Assembly: GCA_018292915.2 (NCBI GenBank)
Contig: JACVVK020000390.1
Span: 380,001-444,000, forward strand
Direction of reading: 5' to 3'
Origin: Batillaria attramentaria
Taxonomy: Eukaryota > Mollusca > Gastropoda > Batillariidae
Length of the DNA: 64,000 nucleotides
The translations under genes and the position numbers were made by a program. Below, in pieces: positions 1 to 9,952 of the stretch; position 1 is the first letter of the stretch, and every line of letters starts with the position of its first letter. Below the pieces are notes generated by a model that saw only the letters and a list, made by a program, of their open reading frames with translations, was not told where the DNA came from and did not search any database.

Positions 1-581
1 TATTGCTCTTTGATTATACATCAGTGTAGGTGGGGTGGAAGGAAGGCTAATGGGTAGAACTATATCAATAAAGTATCTCAGCTGCTTTCCATATTATGGG
101 ATAGGGGTTTCCGGGTGCTTAGGCTGAGTCTGTGTGCGTGCGTGTCTGCCTGTGCCAGACTCCCTGTTTAAAAGGGACTGGCTACTGGTCTCATATTAAG
201 CACTATCATGAGTGTTACTTTTACTATTAGTGTTACTGTTCATAACACATATCTAGGCTTATAGATCGTTTTTAGCTATGTTGGTAGCGCAGGCTTGTCC
301 ACCCCAGAACCAAGCGTATCAGTACATGTATGTCCATAAAAATTTCCAATATTTTGCTGCCAGTATTTGCTACTTGTCTTTGTGTGGTGAGTGATATCAT
401 TCCTGCTTCCGTACTACCAAATGGAGATAATATAATAAATCGCATTTCTACTGCGCAATTCTTGACAATCAACTCACTGCTGCATTCACAAATAACTCAT
501 ACGCGCATAAAACACATCCTTAAACAGCAGGTACTTACGGTTACATGAGTCAATAGAATGCCAGTTGGAACAGGTAGGTTT

Positions 582-809
582 TTAACATTTGAAGGATGCC
601 GGAGTAGGCTGCTGTCTCGCGCTCGCAGGCAGCGAGTTCCAGACTATCAGGGTGGTAAATCGGAAACGGCGTTGGCCGTATGATTTCAAATTTTGCCTAG
701 GAACTTTGAGGAGGTTTTCACTGGATGAGCGGGAGGTACGTGACGGATTGTATGCGGATAGTGAGGCACACAAATAGGGCGGTAAAGTACCATCAAAGTG
801 ACAATACAC
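582..809 (-). mobile_element. LINE (non-LTR retrotransposon) reverse-transcriptase C-terminal fragment
   Basis: The minus strand encodes about 75 open residues ending with the conserved tail of LINE ORF2 proteins: a basic segment YGQRRFRF followed by VWNSLPASAR and a terminal SFK block. Family members carry the same FG.R.F...LWNSLP..R...FK pattern just after the reverse-transcriptase domain. No RT catalytic motif or endonuclease is visible, so this is a 5'-truncated dead insertion. It lies beyond exon C of the downstream sulfotransferase copy. Confidence 0.7.
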
Positions 810-1213
810 CTGAACTGCTAGTTATGCTGATACGGAAACTGACTGGCAGCCAGTGCAGTTCTCTCAGGAGCGGTGTAATGTGGTCTCACTTGCCTTTCCT
901 AAGCACTAGATGCGCTGCACTGTTCTGCACTCTTTGCAGAAGATGTCCATTTCACATAATTTGCAGAAGGCAAAACTGTCGCCCTTCTGGCTTGGTCCCA
1001 TGCAAGGCCACATTATGTCGTCTGTGGCTTTCTAGCATTGTACGTCTCATTTTGGTTGGCTGTCTGGTTGTCATCTTCTGGGGGTCTTTACGGACATCAT
1101 CATCTACTTCTCTTGCTGTCTCAATCGCAAAGCACAATGAGGAAGAGACTGAAGTGGCTGTGCCCCAGCGACGCTAAGTATTCACAGGTTATGTCAGCAG
1201 CGATACAACTTAC

Positions 1214-1317
1214 AGCTTTGAGTTTCTCATAGTGGACAACATGGACAGGAATGTCTGGGTGTTCTTTCAATCCCTTTTCATAACTCAGCACCCACTTAGC
1301 CCAGGAACCCGGGGGAT
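1214..1317 (-). CDS. SULT downstream copy, exon C
   Basis: This 104-bp exon encodes PPGSWAKWVLSYEKGLKEHP and ends at VHYEKLKA before GTAAGT. Its length and phase equal those of the matching exon in the other copy (7171-7274). Confidence 0.9.
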
Positions 1318-2631
1318 CTGTCCACAGAAAGTATATTAGGCACATTACACATTTTATACCACACAAAGAAATTAACCATTGGGTTTGGTTTGTTTTCATT
1401 CTCTTTCCATTATATTTGACATTATATCTGCTTGTGTGTGTGCTTTCTATTCTGCCCCCCCCTCACCCCCCCCCCCCCCCCCCCCCCCCCCCACACACAC
1501 ACTTTTTTTGTTGTTTTCGTTGTTGGTACATTTCTGGTCCCATGATTCACGCATTTACTATTTTAAAAATCTGCAAAGGGTGCGTTCACAGCTGTGTGCA
1601 CTCCAATCCATGCACTCAGAAACAATATTTACACAGCATCTTCACAGCGCTTCAGTATAAAGTAACATTTCACTTACAACGCCCATCCAGAAACAGCTGT
1701 ATGAAACCATCGAAAGTTCCTTCATACTCTGCATGTTTGGCAGATGTAGTCATGTGATACGCTGACACACACACATCCTTCGGGTCACGCAGTACACACA
1801 CCATTTTACGCCTGTTTATGATGAAGTCCGAGGGAATGTCGTAAAACATGCGATGGGTGGTCAAAACACGAGGGCTCGGAAGAGCGTCCAACTCTGCAGC
1901 ACTAGCAAGGAGGAGGAGGCCGTTATTTTCCAAGCGGTCTGCTGTTAACTCAGTTGTCCCCTCGAACCAGCATGGTGACGATTTCCCACAGCCAATGTAG
2001 GCCTGTTAGATGAAATATTACATAAGAGTGTAATATGTGTTTTAAAAAAAGAGAGAAAAAAAAATTGGAGAACCTTGACTGATGCAAGTGACTCGCTTAA
2101 TTATCAGATTTATGGGCCTAGGTCAGTATAGATTCTCTATTTAAACAATGACTACCCAGTAATATATGTGTATGACCTTTTTTGGTTGATGTTAGGTGGT
2201 GGTGGTTGTAATTTTCTCTTTTTTTTACAGGGTGGGGTGGGGTGGGGTGGGGGTGGGCTAGTATTTCAAATTTAGATTTTTATTTTATTTATTTATTTTT
2301 TAAGAGGGGTGGGGGGATGAGAATACTTTGTTACTTGCCGGAATTTATAATGGCACATTTTGATCAGGTATCAGATACAACATAAGTGGGAAAACATTTT
2401 CTTTAAAATCTGGGAGCAAGAAAAACAACAACAAAACAACAGAACAGATGACTGCAACTTACAATTACATACCTGACTTGGGGTATGAACATATGAGAAC
2501 ATCATCTGGTCGTGACTTCATAGCTGTTACCTCATGCCAATATTTTGGAGGCCAAACACACATCTGTCCATCATGGTCATACACAGTTAATGTGCACCCA
2601 TTCCCGTCAGGAAACTTCCTCCAAGGCATGT
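1214..2631 (-). CDS. Cytosolic sulfotransferase, downstream tandem copy (partial, exons A-C, one frameshift)
   Basis: SULT enzymes transfer sulfonate from PAPS to hydroxyls of small molecules in the cytosol. Exon A (2473-2631, ATG at 2629 just after an AG acceptor) begins MPWRKFPDGNG and ends in YPKSG, the 5'-phosphosulfate loop. Exon B (1678-2002) continues LHWLWEIVTMLVRG, carries THRMF with the expected catalytic histidine, and has RDPKDVCVSAYH, the 3'-phosphate-binding motif. Exon C (1214-1317, 104 bp) encodes PPGSWAKWVLSYEKG and ends at HYEKLKA. Donors and acceptors are GT/AG and phases match (G|GC, T|AT). One extra G in a four-G run near 1963 shifts exon B after residue 14, so the gene is either a recent pseudogene or carries a base error. 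The two last exons expected from the neighbouring copy are not found before the left edge. Confidence 0.88.
1678..2002 (-). CDS. SULT downstream copy, exon B (catalytic His, 3'-phosphate motif; +1 frameshift)
   Basis: Length is 325 bp, one more than a multiple of three. The frame LHWLWEIVTMLVRG runs into a stop. The frame giving TTELTADRLENN, LPSPRVLTTHRMF and RDPKDVCVSAYH takes over after a run of four G. Removing one G gives a continuous SULT core. The donor is GTAAGT. Confidence 0.85.
2473..2631 (-). CDS. SULT downstream copy, exon A (start codon and PAPS loop)
   Basis: The exon follows an acceptor TAG at 2634-2632 and the ATG is two bases in, so an upstream 5'-UTR exon is likely. It ends TCA G before the donor GTATGT, splitting the Gly of YPKSG. 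The frame is clean and the protein starts MPWRKF. Confidence 0.88.
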
Positions 2632-3175
2632 CTATCACGAAACAAACGCACACAAGCAGATGCACATCAGAAGTTTTTTCACAATGAATACCACCACCAT
2701 ACGACAGTATACGTATTATCCGTAACATTTTCCCGTTTATATTTTATAGGTGTTAATTTCTGTACCTACTGAATTGTGATAAAAACTTCCGGACGAAAAC
2801 AAGAATTATGGAGTTACCTGTACAAGCTGTCGACAGTAGCGTTGAATTACGAGTGTTCTCCTCGTTTCAAGGGCGCAGCGAAAAAGATTTAAGTTACCAC
2901 ACGATACCTATGCACACTGGAACAAGGTTCTCAAAGAATAGTTTGATATTTTCGCTTTCCGACAAGATATTACAACTGTTTACACCCTGAAAATGCACAG
3001 CTTTGATGTGCAAGGGATTTCAAGGTACACAACTGAACAAAGGTAGTCGTAGTCGCCTCCCCTGCATTTTCGTCTGCTGCGGCTAGCTTCGACAAACTTC
3101 ATGTATTATATCCAGGATTTCATTGCTAACGTGTTTGTGGCCTCCTGCAGCCACGTACTGGAGGTTTTCTGCCCA

Positions 3176-3239
<64 letters not shown>
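3176..3239. repeat. (CA)n microsatellite
   Basis: About 30 uninterrupted CA dinucleotides between the two sulfotransferase copies, upstream of exon A of the downstream copy. Confidence 0.98.
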
Positions 3240-3647
3240 GCATGCGCGGGGACACACCATGTAGAAAGACCTGTACAAAACTAAGAAAACTTTATATAGA
3301 TAATTGAAAATAGTAATGCATGTACACATGCCATCAGACGATTACCAAATAAATGCGAAAATGCCAGTGTCAGAATGGGAAACTCATTCACAAAATGAAC
3401 AAGTTATTGCCGTATGGCTTTCGTTTCAGTTTAAGCAGAAATATACAAAATCATCAGAATAATTACTGCCTCGATTAAAAAAAAAACCAACAACACCCTT
3501 TCCAACATTTGTATTCAAATTTCTCAGTCAATATCACAAACTTTCCATTGAAACTTGCAAATGGCTTGGTGGGTAAGATGTTAATTACATAAGCTGCTCT
3601 AAACACACTTGTGCAGGACTTAACCCTTGTCGCTAAATTGATTTCTT

Positions 3648-4151
3648 TGTTTTTTCTTTTTTTTTTGCTGCCCCAACTCTTTGCCAGCTCCTGTGGTGTT
3701 CCTCCCAGGTCATGGGTGGAACCCACGGAGGACTCAGAAGCTGGGACAATTTTTATTATGCATGATGATGGAGATGAGGATGATAGTAAGATGATGCTAT
3801 GGAGGTCCATGTGGTTTGGGACTGCGGGACAGGGCCGCATTCCATGCTTCCAGTCATAAATATCCCGGCATTAACCAGCCCCGGGAACTACGGCACCTGC
3901 GGTGCCGGCCATGTAATCATCCACATCATAAGACGTGTCATACTAAGGGAAGCACCCCAAAGTCGCACCCGTGAAGTGGGTGAATCTCGGCTGTGTGGCA
4001 ACAGCCTCCCCATCGGGCCCATAGTACACCCGCTCTGGGTAGGAGCCGACCTAGGTAGGAAAAATCGCGCTTGCCTCGGCTGGGATTCGAACCTGGGTCT
4101 CCCGGTCCATGATCCGAAGTGCTAACCACTACACTACGGGGGCCGGTCCTG
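3648..4151 (-). mobile_element. SINE family A, copy 1 (tRNA-derived, about 500 bp)
   Basis: On the minus strand the element begins GGCCCCCGTAGTGTAGTGG (A-box region) and has a B box, GGTTCGAATCC. It continues through a long body and ends in an A-rich tail. It is flanked by the 12-bp duplication AATTGATTTCTT (3636-3647 and 4152-4163), which proves retrotransposition. Two sister copies lie at about 6.6 kb and 18.6 kb. Confidence 0.9.
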
Positions 4152-4740
4152 AATTGATTTCTTAATTATGCTGGATAGCCATAGAGGTAGCCCGGAATAT
4201 TCCGGGCTCAGCACTACCCGGGTTCATACATGTATCTGCGCTGGACATTGGTCAGAGACTGATTCAATTTTGAAATGTCTGACTGCTTTCTCACCAAATG
4301 TCATGTCCTATCATTCCTGCAGCAGTGCCGTCATGATTCAGGACGAATGTGCTACATACTTTTTCTGTAAACCAGAACATTTGTCCATATTATAATTCCC
4401 TCGGATATACGTTTGTGTATTTTGAACAACAAAGAAACGGCCGGACACTCAGTTGTGAAAAAGGCAATGTGAAAACACAGGAAGGTGCACATCCACAAAT
4501 GCATATCTTATTAAAGCCCATGCGACATCACATTTTTACTTCAGAACACTACAGAAGCCACTATTACGCATTTTGCACCAGTCTCGCACCTAGTGGGAAG
4601 GCCTATGCCTTGCATAACAGTGGCTTGAAGTGGCTCCTACTGGTGTGCAGTTGCTTGTTCTTTTAACCAGTCTCATCATGTAGCTGGCAGGGGGTGACTG
4701 GGCTTGGGCTTACACATGTATCTACAGAATTTCTGCTATG

Positions 4741-5175
4741 CAGATTGAATGGGTGTGCAGACACCCATAAGTGCAGTGTGGGTGGATCATGCAGTAGAAG
4801 TACGAATTTGCTGGATGGTGTATGGCACATCAAGTACAGATCTCGAGAAACTCACGGTGAAGGTTAATGTGTGGACACTCATGAAAACTGTCAAATTCCT
4901 CTCATAAACCAGTTAAAGAAATGATCGGATGGAAAAGGATTGACAATTAAGCAGATTGAATGGGTGTGCAGACACCCGTAAGTACAGTGTGGGTGGATCA
5001 TATAGTAAAAGTATGAGTTTGTAATTGTAGGATAGCGTACAGCACATAAAGTACAAAGAAACTCACGGTGAAGGTTAATGTGTGGACACTCGTGAAAACT
5101 TGTCAAATTCCCCTCACACATCAGTCACAGAAGCAGTCACCGCCCCCAAAATGAGATCAACAAAAGGACTGACAA
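4741..5175. repeat. Tandem duplication, 211-bp period, two units
   Basis: The sequence starting CAGATTGAATGGGTGTGCAG at 4741 recurs at 4952 and stays similar, with scattered changes, to about 5175. It lies between the two sulfotransferase genes, and I see no coding sense in it. Confidence 0.85.
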
Positions 5176-5559
5176 TTTTTTTTCTGAGGATAAATTAATA
5201 AAGTAATCTTTAATCTCTCGCCCCCCCCCCCCCACCCCTTCCCCTCTTTCTCTCTGGTTCCTGCTCCCAACATCTACCAGTGGTGCCATAAAGGGCACAG
5301 GCATGTGTGGTGCCGTTAACTGAATCCATGTTCTTTATCTGTGTTTGACTGGTTATCCATACACAAATCACTAACTTATGTCCAAAATATGAAAGCAGGC
5401 CGGTTCAGTTATTTGCTGTCCAATTATCTTGGAGTATGATCACCTTTGCAATTAAACAAACTGTTGTGTTTCAGTGTCCAGTTCACATGTATTGCCTCCA
5501 GGTAGAGATATTACATGTGTATTTGGGTCTGGATAACGGCACCACAGGCATGCACTGTT

Positions 5560-5666
5560 TTACAGTTTTGCTTTGAACTCTGAACTGTTCAGTTTTTTCT
5601 GTAAGTATGCTTCAAACTCCAGCGCCTGTTCTTCTGTAAACCACTGATGCCACAGGCCACTTTCAC
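5560..5666 (-). CDS. SULT upstream copy, last exon E'
   Basis: Completes the signature as G-ESGLWHQWFTEEQALEFEA and ends SSEFKAKL with TAA at 5562-5560. The acceptor is TCTTCAG. Confidence 0.92.
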
Positions 5667-8600
5667 CTGAAGACAGAAACACATAATTTGTATTTTAAAA
5701 CCAATAAAAACACACACATACCACTTTCTGCACTAGTTATGGTAACCTTGCATCTTTATGATAAACTGGCAATTTACTGCTTTGCTGCCGAAAAGCACAA
5801 TGGAAACTGTGGGTGACATAATAATAATAATAAAATGCTTAAAAATCACCTTTGCGGAATATGGTATCCCGATTGTTTTTGTAAGCTTTAGAGAATGGAT
5901 TTGGGATGCTCTCCTTAAACTGCTTCATTAAGGTGAAGTTTGTTTTCTCTGCGACTTGCTCAGCAAGAGTTGGAGAAACACCAAGGTACTGAGCTAGCTT
6001 TTGGATTTCCTTCACTGGATTCTGGAAAAAAAAAAAAGTGCACAGTTATGGAGTGGGTGGTTCTTTGGGGGTTTTATACGGGTGATACCAAAGATGGGGC
6101 AACGATGAAAAAGCCAGCACAAATATTGGCCCCAGCCGGGATATGAACTCACGACCTGAGCATTAGAAGTCCAATGCTCTACCATTCAGCCACCCAAGCT
6201 CCCCTAATTTCAAAGGACGAATACATGACCAGCACAGCCAACATTTTAAATTCCCAATTCCAAGATTTTCAGCATGGAGGACCTTTCACAACACACATAT
6301 TTTCTTGGTGAATATGTACGCAACATAGGGACATACTGTGAAATCCAGGACCAGACAATAAAATAGCAAAATATTGTTTTTAGTTGGAGCAATAGTATGG
6401 TTGAAATGGTCATGGTCATACACTTGATACTGTTCATGGTATAGTGGTACCAAAAAAAGTCACAATCCGCATATGCGGCTGTTCTTCAGAAACCGATGCG
6501 CGTGGTAGATCGGCATATATGTGGCTGTTCATCTGGAAAGAGTTAAGCACATACAATGAAAAGTTTCTCACACGCTGTTGTACGCGTGTCATACATATTC
6601 ATACTTTTTTTCTTTTTTTTTGCTGCCCCAACTCTTTGCCAGCTCCAGTGGAGTTCCTCCCAGGTCATGGGTGGAACCCACGGAGGACTCGGAAGCTGGG
6701 ACAATTTTTTATTATGCATGATGATGGAGATGAGGATGATAGTAAGATGATGCTATGGAGGTCCATGTGGTTTGGGACTGCGGGACAGGGCCGCATTCCA
6801 TGCTTCCTGTCATAAATATCCCGGCATTAACCAGGCCCGGGAACTACGGCACCTGCGGTGCCGGCCGTGTAATCATCCACATCATAAGACGTGTCATACT
6901 AAGGGAAGCACCCCCAAAGCCGCAACCCGTGAAGTGGGTGAAGCTCGGCTGTGTGGCAACAGCCTCCCCATTGGGCCCATAGCACACCCGCTCTGGGTAG
7001 GAGCCGACCTAGGTAGGAAAAATCCCACTTGCCTCGGCTGGGATTCGAACCCGGGTCTCCCGGTCCATAGTCCGAAGTGCTAACCACTACACTACGGGGG
7101 CCGGTTACATATTCATACTTTAATCACTTGTGCGATGTACACTCTAAGGACAAACCAAAATTTACCATACCATTTTCAGCTGTTCATAATGCACAGTATG
7201 AACCGTCAGCTCTGGGTGTTTCACGAGGCCTTTTTCAAAGTTCCGCACCCAGTCAGCCCAGGAACCAAAAGGCACTGTGTAACAGACAAAATAACAGTTG
7301 ACTTTAAACCACAGTTACACGATTACAATCTGTACATTGTGGGAGGCCATCGTTACACAATTTTGACGACTGCATGTGCTGAAAATCTGCTTATGACGTA
7401 CGGCATGGGTGCACCCAATTCTGGATCATTTCATGAAATACATGTAGTTGCACAGACATCACATATTTTCATATGGCAAAAATTACCAAGTATCTTGTAT
7501 GTGATCGGTGTGCACACATCCATGCTATTGATGTAATAAACTTTGTTTACTCTTTGTTTGCACTTCTTTATTTATCAAAGTAACCCAGCATCATTTACCC
7601 AATCTGCTATTCCCTAGCTAAAACATACACCCTTTCAGACCTACTGGGTCAAGCAAATAAATAACTCAATTCTAACCAGGGATGGATTTACTCAAATATG
7701 CCAATGAGACATTGTCTCCTTGACCAGTCATTTTTATAAGAACTTTTCATTTTCCATGAGACAATCAAGTTCACCCGCATCACTCTGTCACATGTCTGTG
7801 CGAGAGCCTGTTCCTAAGTGCAGTGACGTTCAAGGTTCTGACCGGAAAAGGACCTCTCGATCGCAGAACTGAGAAAACTGATAACGCGCCAATATTTTTT
7901 GCAACTCTTTCGAGCGAGAGTTTCTGGCAGCCGCGCGGGCGGCGAGCGGGATAAGTAACTTGCCTCATTACTAAAATCAGATTAGTGTAACAGACTCTAT
8001 GACTGACACAGACAGCGTATCTCTGCTTTGCATTGTCAAGTGTGCTTGTGATGTCATGTTCGTGTGACATATGACGCATTTTGCAAAATTTCTATGTGAC
8101 ATTTTATCAAAATATGAGGACATAGTCGCACGGCGCGCGAGAAATCGATCCCTGCCTAACAAGTAAGTTTGGGTTGTGCAACGGTGGCCTCACTATAAAA
8201 ATCATCATTACTGTATGTCTGCATGGACTTAATTTGGCATAGTGGGAGCAACTGCACTTTGATGACACTCATGTTTGCTGGCCAGTAAGAGCCACCAAGG
8301 AGCCGTTAATCTTGCCTGACTTTCACATACAGGGGCCAAAAACTGAAAATGAGTTAAAGTCAAGGGATACTCATGCGCGGTTCAAAAGTGCTACATGTAT
8401 CAATAATTTTCAAATTTTGCTAACCTTTCCCTTCCAGAAATAGGGGTACAAAGCCACCAATGGTGCCCTCATAATGAACTCTTTTCCACTGAACGTCATC
8501 ATGTGATAGTAAGAGACGCAGGACATCTTTGGGATCCCGCAGACACTACACACATTTTCCGTCTTCTCCTTGATAAGGAAGTCCGAAGGGCAAGTCGTGG

Positions 8601-9638
8601 AATGAACGGTGCGTGGTAAGAACACGTGGACTTGGCAGCTTTTCCAGTTGGTCCAAACTAGACAACATCAAGAAACCGGTGTAACTCCATGCGGTTGTCC
8701 GTGAGGTAGGCGGTACCATTCACTAGCATGGTCACTATCTCCCACACACCCAGTGCAGACCTGAAAATGAATTGTACTTGTATTCTGCAATCCATACACC
8801 TTTTGCCTCATATACCAAAGTAAGGGAAATTACTCAGCATCAGTAGTTTCACAGCATCATCTTTTTTTTCTCCCCCTGCTGGATGGTGTGTACACATTTT
8901 CTGTTGTAGAGATCGCAAAAGCCACTGCATTTCGATGGAAATTTCTAGACCATCCCAGAACATGCTGGTGCAGTAACATCAGTAGATTACTAACTTGGAA
9001 AGATTTCCAAACTTGCCAGTGAGTTGAGGAATGCTCTAGATCTGACCTGTTCAGTATATAAGCAGCCCTGCACAGACGTTTCTGGGTTCTTCTTCCTTTC
9101 AGAATTTGTTCTTCCGCGCATCTTCTGTTAATAAAAGTCTTGCAGTGTATGTCCTGTTAATGTTTGTATCCTGACACTGTGTCTCCTTCTCTGCGAATGC
9201 ACCAAGAGAGCGACAAAAGCAGGAGTAAAATACAATTTTCCTTTCCACAGCAACTTTAGGCAGAATGCGTGCACTAGATACTTTTTAAGTGAATACACAC
9301 AAAGCAAGACAGGTACAATCATCAATGGGTCTGCACATGAATTTTGACCTTGATTTTCGTTGAGTAAAATCCCAATCAACACTTTCTGCTCACCATTATC
9401 ATAATAGGTTGTTTGTGTGTGCCAGTGCAACATGTACCTGTTACAGGCAGGTCTTTGTTAAATTTCCTAAGCCCACCTACCTGACTTTGGATAACCACAG
9501 ATCAGCACATCATCAGGGCGCGAGGTCATGTTTGTGATGTCGTGCCAGTGACGTGGTGGGCCAGTCAGTAACCTTCCATTATACTCAAACAGCGTGATGG
9601 AACTGCCATTTCCATCCGAAACTGACGAAACGGCATGG
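5560..9638 (-). CDS. Cytosolic sulfotransferase, upstream tandem copy (five coding exons, 5' half frameshifted)
   Basis: All coding exons of a SULT of about 290 residues are present: A' 9481-9638 (ATG at 9636), B' 8425-8760, C' 7171-7274, D' 5850-6021 and E' 5560-5666. Splice phases match (G|GT, G|TG, complete, G|GT). Visible motifs are YPKSG with LHW, the TTHRSFHD catalytic region, DPKDV, PFGSWADWV, and the C-terminal PAPS signature RKGESGLWHQWF split across D'/E'. Exon A' lacks one base (TTTCGGAT where TTTCCGGAT is expected). B' has about six 1-2 base indels. C'-E' are intact and end in AKL-stop. Substitutions look conservative between the indels, so local sequence error is as plausible as pseudogenisation. 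A solo LTR, a SINE-A and a SINE-B lie in its introns. Confidence 0.88.
5850..6021 (-). CDS. SULT upstream copy, exon D'
   Basis: A clean 172-bp exon encoding NPVKEIQKLAQYLGVSP through NFTLMKQF and DTIFRK, then splitting the Gly of the RKG motif at GTGATT. This is the usual SULT segment for dimerisation and PAPS 3'-phosphate binding. Confidence 0.93.
6053..6204 (-). mobile_element. SINE family B copy in the SULT intron
   Basis: On the minus strand: GGGGAGCTTGGGTGGCTGAA (tRNA-like head), a diverged B-box region GTGAGTTCATATCCC, then the family body GGTATCACCCGTATAA and a GGTTCTTTGGGGGTTTTA-complement tail. No clear target-site duplication, so an older copy. Confidence 0.85.
6608..7106 (-). mobile_element. 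SINE family A, copy 2
   Basis: Nearly identical to the copy at 3.6 kb. It is bounded by the exact 15-bp duplication ACATATTCATACTTT at 6593-6607 and 7107-7121. It lies in the sulfotransferase intron between exons C' and D', antisense to nothing coding. Confidence 0.93.
7171..7274 (-). CDS. SULT upstream copy, exon C'
   Basis: A clean 104-bp exon encoding PFGSWADWVRNFEKGLVKHP and ending VHYEQLKM before GTATGG. It matches exon C of the downstream copy in length and phase. Confidence 0.92.
7677..8154. mobile_element. MITE family E, copy 1 (478 bp)
   Basis: Begins CAGGGATGGATTT and ends AAATCGATCCCTG, which are inverted repeats with one mismatch. No coding capacity. The CAGGG ends resemble hAT-type non-autonomous elements. 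A shared CTAAC on both sides may be part of the duplication. A second copy is at 11.9 kb. Confidence 0.75.
8425..8760 (-). pseudogene. SULT upstream copy, exon B' (about six small indels)
   Basis: The acceptor TTTTCAG and donor GTTAGC are intact. The catalytic and PAPS-binding core is recognisable only by changing frame: a 2-base GT expansion after LHWV, single-base shifts after the MEL and DLP equivalents, and others around the DPKDV motif and YEGTIGGF. The net length is a multiple of three, but an early in-frame TAG would end translation as written. Confidence 0.82.
8902..9234 (+). mobile_element. Solo LTR, copy 1 (333 bp)
   Basis: Begins TGTTGTAGAGA and ends AAAATACA, i.e. TG...CA with the inverted pair TGTTGTA/TACAA. 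ATTTTC lies directly on both sides, which fits a 5-6 bp target-site duplication. It contains a TATATAAGCAG promoter-like box (about 9055) and an AATAAA (about 9130), so U3-R-U5 order is plausible. It lies in the intron between SULT exons A' and B'. Sisters are at 21.6 kb and 60.5 kb. Confidence 0.72.
9481..9638 (-). CDS. SULT upstream copy, exon A' (start codon, PAPS loop; one-base deletion)
   Basis: The exon follows the acceptor CCCAG and starts CC ATG CCG. After the deletion near the FPDGNG equivalent it reads WHDITNMTSRPDDVLICGY and ends PKS-G at donor GTAGGT. Layout is identical to exon A of the other copy. Confidence 0.85.
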
Positions 9639-9734
9639 CTGGGAAGTGAAAAGTACGCACATTACAACTTTAAAAAAAAAAAGAAAAAAAAGAAAATTTT
9701 TCTTAAAAGTCATGCCTGATTCTTTGATCTGGCC

Positions 9735-9952
9735 TTGCTAGTGGTACCGGTTTTTCCTGGCTGCTGGGCTGCTCATCGGGGATTTCTCTCCAGGTTATTC
9801 AGCTTTCCTCCCCAAAATTGTAAAAAAATACCATAGGATATATAGGATAGGTATTGGGTGGCACTGCACCGTGGCGACGCGAGGCAACCCGAATTTCCCG
9901 AAAGGGATTATAAAGTAGTTATTGAAAAAAGAAAAGAGAGAAGAAAAAAAAA
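9735..9952 (+). mobile_element. SINE family D fragment
   Basis: Shares TGGTACCGGTTTTTCCTGG, a GGATAGGTATTGGGTGG block and an A-rich tail with the longer copy at 16.9-17.3 kb, but lacks its tRNA-like head. It lies just upstream of the first SULT coding exon. Confidence 0.65.

Noticed and set aside
952..1177. Overlapping 60-150 residue frames downstream of SULT exon C
   Set aside because: None resembles the missing SULT exons D/E, and frames conflict on both strands.
1466..1492. Proline-rich plus-strand frames over poly-C runs (also 41.1 and 47.1 kb)
   Set aside because: Translations of homopolymer C; run lengths are also unreliable in assemblies.
3126..3329. Open frames made of repeated TH or CV residues (also at 18.4, 28.8, 35.0, 37.2, 41.3, 43.0, 48.5, 50.1 and 62.0 kb)
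   Set aside because: They are translations of (CA)n/(GT)n microsatellites, which have no stops in some frames; no start context or homology.
4060..4145. Possible tRNA genes at SINE heads (also 6.1, 7.0, 32.6, 37.1, 37.6, 61.0 and 63.0 kb)
   Set aside because: A and B boxes are present, but acceptor stems do not pair and each is joined to a SINE body with its own duplications.
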